This document shows positions 60,220-64,000 of a DNA stretch of 64,000 nt, piece after piece. This DNA comes from Lachnospiraceae bacterium (GTDB lineage: Bacteria > Bacillota > Clostridia > Lachnospirales > Lachnospiraceae). The notes under the pieces are model-generated. The model saw nothing but the letters and a program-made list of their open reading frames with translations. It searched no databases and was not told the DNA's origin. Each line of letters begins with the position of its first letter. Position 1 is the stretch's first letter. The stretch covers positions 1 to 64,000 of the forward strand of contig JAGBBV010000019.1 of NCBI GenBank assembly GCA_017938315.1. Reading direction: 5' to 3'. The position numbers and the translations under genes are program-made.

Positions 60220-61914
60220 TTACTCAACAAAGCCAAAGCCTAAAATCGTAAATAATTTATCTTCATCTCCCGGAAGTACGGAAAGTTCTATCAAACGCTC
60301 TTTGCTTTCTGCTTCTGAGAAAAGAATCTGCGGATTACAATGTGTCCATCCCACTTCTCTTGGATCTGCAATCAATACTTCCTTACCATCCACACAGACC
60401 TTTACTTTTGCAGAATTTACATTTCCGGAATCCTTACTTACAAGCAAAAGTGCTTTACACTTTATTTTCATGGAAAAAGGTTCGCTGCCCTGTCTGTGTT
60501 GCCAGTTAAACGGGAACTGGGGCGTTGCAGAAAAATCCGTATCCATTTCCACATATTGCAGGTCTTCATCTGTTTCGCAAAAGCTTCCCGGATTTAGATC
60601 AATTGCTTTATCCGTATTAGACTGCCTATCCAGTAATTTCACCTCAGTAAAATCAGTTCCGAAAACAGGCGCCCGGTCTTTCCATATGTATTTCTCATCA
60701 TACTCCTGTTTATCTGTTTCTTTAAGCATATGTATAATGCAATCTGACATAATATCATGTCCTACATTGGAGGGATGATAGGAATCATAGAAAAACTGGC
60801 TCTTTATAAGTACTCTTCCTTCCCCCGGTTTTTGATAAAACTGTGGCACAACAGCATCAAGTGTACTTACCATGGGGAGTTCATATCTCTTTCCGATTAA
60901 CCCCAAGCGGTCCTGCAAATTCCAATCATTTGCAAACACTGCAAACAGCAGTAACACTGCGGTATGTTCTGACAGCCCCAAGGCTTTTCTTACCAGACAT
61001 TCATAGCAACGTCCCTTGGTCTCATCTCCCTCGTCATTCACAGCGTATTCGATTACTACCAAGTCAGGCAGTACCTTACCGTCCTTAAGGACATCACGCT
61101 CAAAACGGATCATGCCAAGTTCAGAAGGGGTACCTCCGACACCGGCTTTTACAAAGTGCACATTATCTCCACATCCAAATGTCTGTTTAAACTTTTCCCA
61201 CGTCCTATAGGCATAGCACTTAGTGTTAATGGGAATGGCACCTGCACCCTGGGTTATGGAACCACCAATAAATGCAATGGTCACATCCTCCCCTGCTTTT
61301 GCTTTGTCAATTACTTTCTTTAGACGGTAATTATTTCCGGAGTCCATAAAAGAACGCTGTATCATAGCCCTATAGTCGGCAGAAGTCTCATCAATTGCAT
61401 TACATTCTTCCTGTTCCGGTGCTGTATACCCTTCACGCAGATACAATTTCACATCTACGGTGGCAAAACTACCCGGTGTCTGAAATTCAAAACGCATTTG
61501 ACCGGGAAGGTCATCATCCTCTGACCACTTATAATCATCAAACCATATAATCTGTTCCATGCCGTCTGGAACACAGGGTACCCTAAGGAGCGTTCCGGAA
61601 TTGTTTGGGTCTGTTTTTCCATACATCTGAAATACATAATCAATGGTCTTGCTACGGTCCTGGGCATCCACTGTGACACCAATACCCGCTACCATATTCA
61701 TAAATCCTTCTGCTGTCTTTAAATTTTCAAGCATGGTCTCATCTGTAACATTTCCTACCATCTGTGCAAAAGTGATTAGTCTCACATCATTTAAATAAAT
61801 AAACTGCACACCTTTTCCATCCGGTTGGGGATTTCCGGCAACCTCTTTTTGCCTGCATATATAAAAGCTACTGCCCTTCGCAGTAGGGTCTTTCGGTGCT
61901 TTTGGTCCTGTCAT
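60220..61914 (-). CDS. Multidomain SGNH/GDSL hydrolase, probable carbohydrate esterase
   Basis: A 564-residue cytosolic protein. The first 190 residues are beta-rich and unrecognised. The SGNH domain begins near 209: TIAFIGGSITQG with the catalytic Ser, VKAGVGGTPS (Gly block), VVIEYAVND (Asn block) and SYHPSNVGHDIM (Asp/His). A further beta domain closes the protein. GAGGAG precedes the ATG at 61912-61914. It is the first gene of a two-gene unit with GH115, so removal of acetyl groups from xylan oligosaccharides is a reasonable inference, but the real ester is not shown. Confidence 0.8.
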   Translation of the reverse strand: MTGPKAPKDPTAKGSSFYICRQKEVAGNPQPDGKGVQFIYLNDVRLITFAQMVGNVTDETMLENLKTAEGFMNMVAGIGVTVDAQDRSKTIDYVFQMYGKTDPNNSGTLLRVPCVPDGMEQIIWFDDYKWSEDDDLPGQMRFEFQTPGSFATVDVKLYLREGYTAPEQEECNAIDETSADYRAMIQRSFMDSGNNYRLKKVIDKAKAGEDVTIAFIGGSITQGAGAIPINTKCYAYRTWEKFKQTFGCGDNVHFVKAGVGGTPSELGMIRFERDVLKDGKVLPDLVVIEYAVNDEGDETKGRCYECLVRKALGLSEHTAVLLLFAVFANDWNLQDRLGLIGKRYELPMVSTLDAVVPQFYQKPGEGRVLIKSQFFYDSYHPSNVGHDIMSDCIIHMLKETDKQEYDEKYIWKDRAPVFGTDFTEVKLLDRQSNTDKAIDLNPGSFCETDEDLQYVEMDTDFSATPQFPFNWQHRQGSEPFSMKIKCKALLLVSKDSGNVNSAKVKVCVDGKEVLIADPREVGWTHCNPQILFSEAESKERLIELSVLPGDEDKLFTILGFGFVE

Positions 61915-61958
61915 TTTATGTCTCCTCTTCTTGCTGACTTTTAGTTGTAATTACTTAC

Positions 61959-61987
61959 ATTATACTTCTATAAATGCCAGGCATCAA
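61959..61987 (-). promoter_or_regulatory. Promoter of the SGNH-GH115 unit
   Basis: Minus strand TTGATG (61982-61987), 17 bases, TATAAT (61959-61964), about 45 bases before the start codon. No operator or cre site was identified. Confidence 0.55.
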
Positions 61988-62008
61988 CTTTTTTATAGAA
62001 AACTTTGC

Positions 62009-62072
62009 AAAAAAAGAGTACCGTCTCACTGAATGACCCTTAGCACAATCATTCATAATACGATACCCTTTT
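62009..62072 (-). terminator. Terminator of the GH36 gene
   Basis: A long imperfect hairpin on the minus strand with GGGTA-CGT against ACG-GTACTC outer arms and ATGAATGA/TCATTCA inner arms, followed by seven T. It separates the GH36 unit from the SGNH-GH115 unit. Confidence 0.65.
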
Positions 62073-62089
62073 AAAGGAAAAAAGAGAAG

Positions 62090-64000
62090 TTATATATCAA
62101 GACTCATAAAATGATATTTTACGGTCTTGAAATCACCTTTATCAAACACAGGCAGCAAACCTACATTCATAAGTGTTGCACCCAGAAATGTACTATCTAA
62201 TTCCTTCACATAATAATATATATCTTTATCCAAACCACATACCTTTAAGCGTTTTACTTCCCCATTGGCATGACCAAGGCGCCTGTATGCAGTAAGGAAT
62301 GCTTCCTTTTTATCTTTTGAGACCAACATGAACCCAAAATAATTACTTTCCATTGGATTTTCCGTGCGGTATAAGTCTCCGTCTAATACCAATTCTTCTA
62401 TTTCATGGTATTCTTCAATCTGCCTTCGCACACATTCCCTGTCTTCATCAGAAAATGCCGTAGTGTCCAATTCATATCCCGTTGCACCCAAATGTGCAAT
62501 GTCAGCCCTTGTATCCATCCGGGTAATACGTCCGGTCTGATGGTTAGGCACCACAGACACATGGCAGCTCATAGTTGACAGTGGGTACACCATGGACGTT
62601 CCGTATTGAATCAGAGTCCTATCCTCAGCATCCGTATTGTCCGAAGTCCAAACTTGAGGAAAATAGTAAAGTATGGCAGGATCGAATCTGCCGCCTCCGC
62701 TGGAGCATCCCTCGAAAAAGACTTCAGGGTTGGCCTCCACGATTCTCTCACACAAATCATATAACCCGAGTGCGTATCTGTGGGAAAACTCTGCCTGCCT
62801 GTCTTTTGTAAGTCCACAAGACCAGGCGTCCGTAACATTTCTGTTATAGTCCCACTTCACATAGCTAATATGATGTTTATGCAACACTCCATTTACATTT
62901 TCTACGATATAGTCCCTGACTTCTTTGCGGGTAAGATCCAGCATGTATTGGTTACGGCTCTGACACCTCACTCTTCCCGGCACTCCGATTGCATAGTCAG
63001 GGTGTGCCCGATAAAGCTCAGAATCTTCATTTACCATTTCCGGTTCAAACCACAAACCGAATTTCATTCCAAGTCCGTTTACATACTCAATAACTTCTGT
63101 AAGACCACCTTCTAATTTGTCGGTGTTTACAAACCAGTCACCTAATCCGGAAAAATCATCATCACGTTTTCCGAACCATCCATCATCAAGTACAAAGGTA
63201 TCAATTTCCGTACCCTTAGCCGCCTCTGCAATTTCTTTCAACTTTTGATTGTCAAAATCAAAATAGGTTCCCTCCCAGTTATTAATGACAAGAGGGCGCT
63301 TTGCTTTCACAAAGCGTTTATTAATTAAATATTCTCTGTAAGCATCATGATAAATACGGCTCATTCCTCCAAGACCTTCATCGGAATAAGCAATGACAAC
63401 TTCCGGAGTCTCCAGTTTTTCACCTTTTTGTAATTTCCATGAAAAATCAAAGTCATTGATTCCTCCGGTAATCTGGATACTTCCGTTGTTAATGCCTTCT
63501 GCCTTTAGCACAAAGGAAGAAGAATACACCAGACTAAATCCATAAACGTTTCCGTATTCTTCACATGTCCCCTTCTTTACAAGTGCCATAAAGGGGTTTA
63601 ATGTTGCCGATGAGGACATTCTCTTGGAATCCACGGAAACCACGCCGTGATGGACCGGAATAGATTCTATTCTCCGTTCTCTTCCCCAGGCACCATGTAG
63701 TGTCATAACTTCATATTCCATATCAGGTACATGGAATGTAAAGGAATAAGCTCTGTTTAATCTCACATCGCTTTCCCCTTCATTTTTATATACAATACGT
63801 CTTGCAATAACATCTACGTCATCGTAAACCGTATAGTACAAGTCACATCCAAAATGAGATGCTGTGTCCTTTAGGTGTAGAATAAGTGTCTCTCCGCCGC
63901 GCATGGCAGGCATGCCTTCCGGCTTTTGTTTTTCCTCTGCTATGTCATAGCCGTCATACAATAATTCTACAATTCTGCTGCCGTCTTCATGGCTAATTTC
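62090..64000 (-). CDS. Alpha-galactosidase (GH36), N-terminus beyond window
   Basis: The frame is open to the right edge and gives 636 residues, about 100 short of the usual 730. The beta-sandwich N-terminal domain is present in part (FSFTFHVPDMEYEVMTLHGAWGRERR). The barrel carries NNWEGTYFDFDNQKL, DTFVLDDGWFG, FGLWFEPEMVN, and the nucleophile Asp in YVKWDYNRNV. It also has CSSGGGRFDPAILYYF and the acid/base Asp in WTSDNTDAEDR. No signal can be judged. It hydrolyses alpha-galactosides such as raffinose and melibiose. The unit ends at the terminator 62009-62072. Confidence 0.93.
   Translation of the reverse strand, partial: EISHEDGSRIVELLYDGYDIAEEKQKPEGMPAMRGGETLILHLKDTASHFGCDLYYTVYDDVDVIARRIVYKNEGESDVRLNRAYSFTFHVPDMEYEVMTLHGAWGRERRIESIPVHHGVVSVDSKRMSSSATLNPFMALVKKGTCEEYGNVYGFSLVYSSSFVLKAEGINNGSIQITGGINDFDFSWKLQKGEKLETPEVVIAYSDEGLGGMSRIYHDAYREYLINKRFVKAKRPLVINNWEGTYFDFDNQKLKEIAEAAKGTEIDTFVLDDGWFGKRDDDFSGLGDWFVNTDKLEGGLTEVIEYVNGLGMKFGLWFEPEMVNEDSELYRAHPDYAIGVPGRVRCQSRNQYMLDLTRKEVRDYIVENVNGVLHKHHISYVKWDYNRNVTDAWSCGLTKDRQAEFSHRYALGLYDLCERIVEANPEVFFEGCSSGGGRFDPAILYYFPQVWTSDNTDAEDRTLIQYGTSMVYPLSTMSCHVSVVPNHQTGRITRMDTRADIAHLGATGYELDTTAFSDEDRECVRRQIEEYHEIEELVLDGDLYRTENPMESNYFGFMLVSKDKKEAFLTAYRRLGHANGEVKRLKVCGLDKDIYYYVKELDSTFLGATLMNVGLLPVFDKGDFKTVKYHFMSLDI

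Overview
The window looks like chromosomal DNA of a spore-forming member of the Clostridia, most likely a Lachnospiraceae. The support is an alpha/beta small acid-soluble spore protein, SpoVAA, SpoVAB and SpoVAE, two sigma-G-like promoters, a moderate-to-low GC content, the gene order tig-clpP-clpX-lon-engB, and gut-type carbohydrate enzymes (GH115, GH36, GH77). No rRNA, insertion sequence, integrase or CRISPR array was found. One tRNA gene (tRNA-Gly, anticodon GCC) and one TPP riboswitch are present.

Layout. 1-3233 is an accessory patch beside tRNA-Gly: a partial GNAT acetyltransferase, a small putative PD-(D/E)XK nuclease, and an AlbA_2/Schlafen-type regulator. It is marked by extra copies of the tRNA 3' end and a duplicated 47-bp sequence. 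3379-5200 holds a membrane-anchored GH3 enzyme and a possible unidentified ncRNA with its own consensus promoter. 5400-9290 holds a LUD protein, glyA, a lipid kinase and a PAP2 phosphatase. 9287-17000 is a leftward run: glycosyltransferase, an SfsA-MutY fusion, 5'-nucleotidase, small proteins, VanZ, truA and a 2-hydroxyacid dehydrogenase. A diguanylate cyclase follows at 17094.

18196-25642 (minus) is the proteostasis cluster tig-clpP-clpX-lon-engB plus an AI-2E-type permease. 25717-31710 carries a ROK sugar kinase with a VWA-like partner, a small membrane protein, an EAL phosphodiesterase, a SASP, greA, a CBS protein, a DJ-1 protein and a CYTH phosphatase. 31713-42069 has malQ, riboswitch-controlled thiT, addB-addA and a HAD phosphatase. 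42195-50454 has a uracil permease, Xaa-Pro aminopeptidase, a split set of spoVA genes, ridA, an EamA transporter, an EEP-family protein and tcdA. 50466-57300 has a HerA-like ATPase, a heterodimeric ABC exporter, TraX and an ECF S component. 57317-64000 encodes cytoplasmic carbohydrate enzymes: a GH115 alpha-glucuronidase with an SGNH esterase-like partner, and a GH36 alpha-galactosidase cut by the window edge.

Most genes are ordinary housekeeping genes. The parts most worth a second look are the tRNA-Gly scar region (300-3179), the repeat-bearing candidate ncRNA (about 4852-5172) with a Spo0A-box pair nearby, the SfsA-MutY fusion (10406-12145), and the dispersed spoVA genes. All function calls come from reading sequence and motifs; no database search was run.
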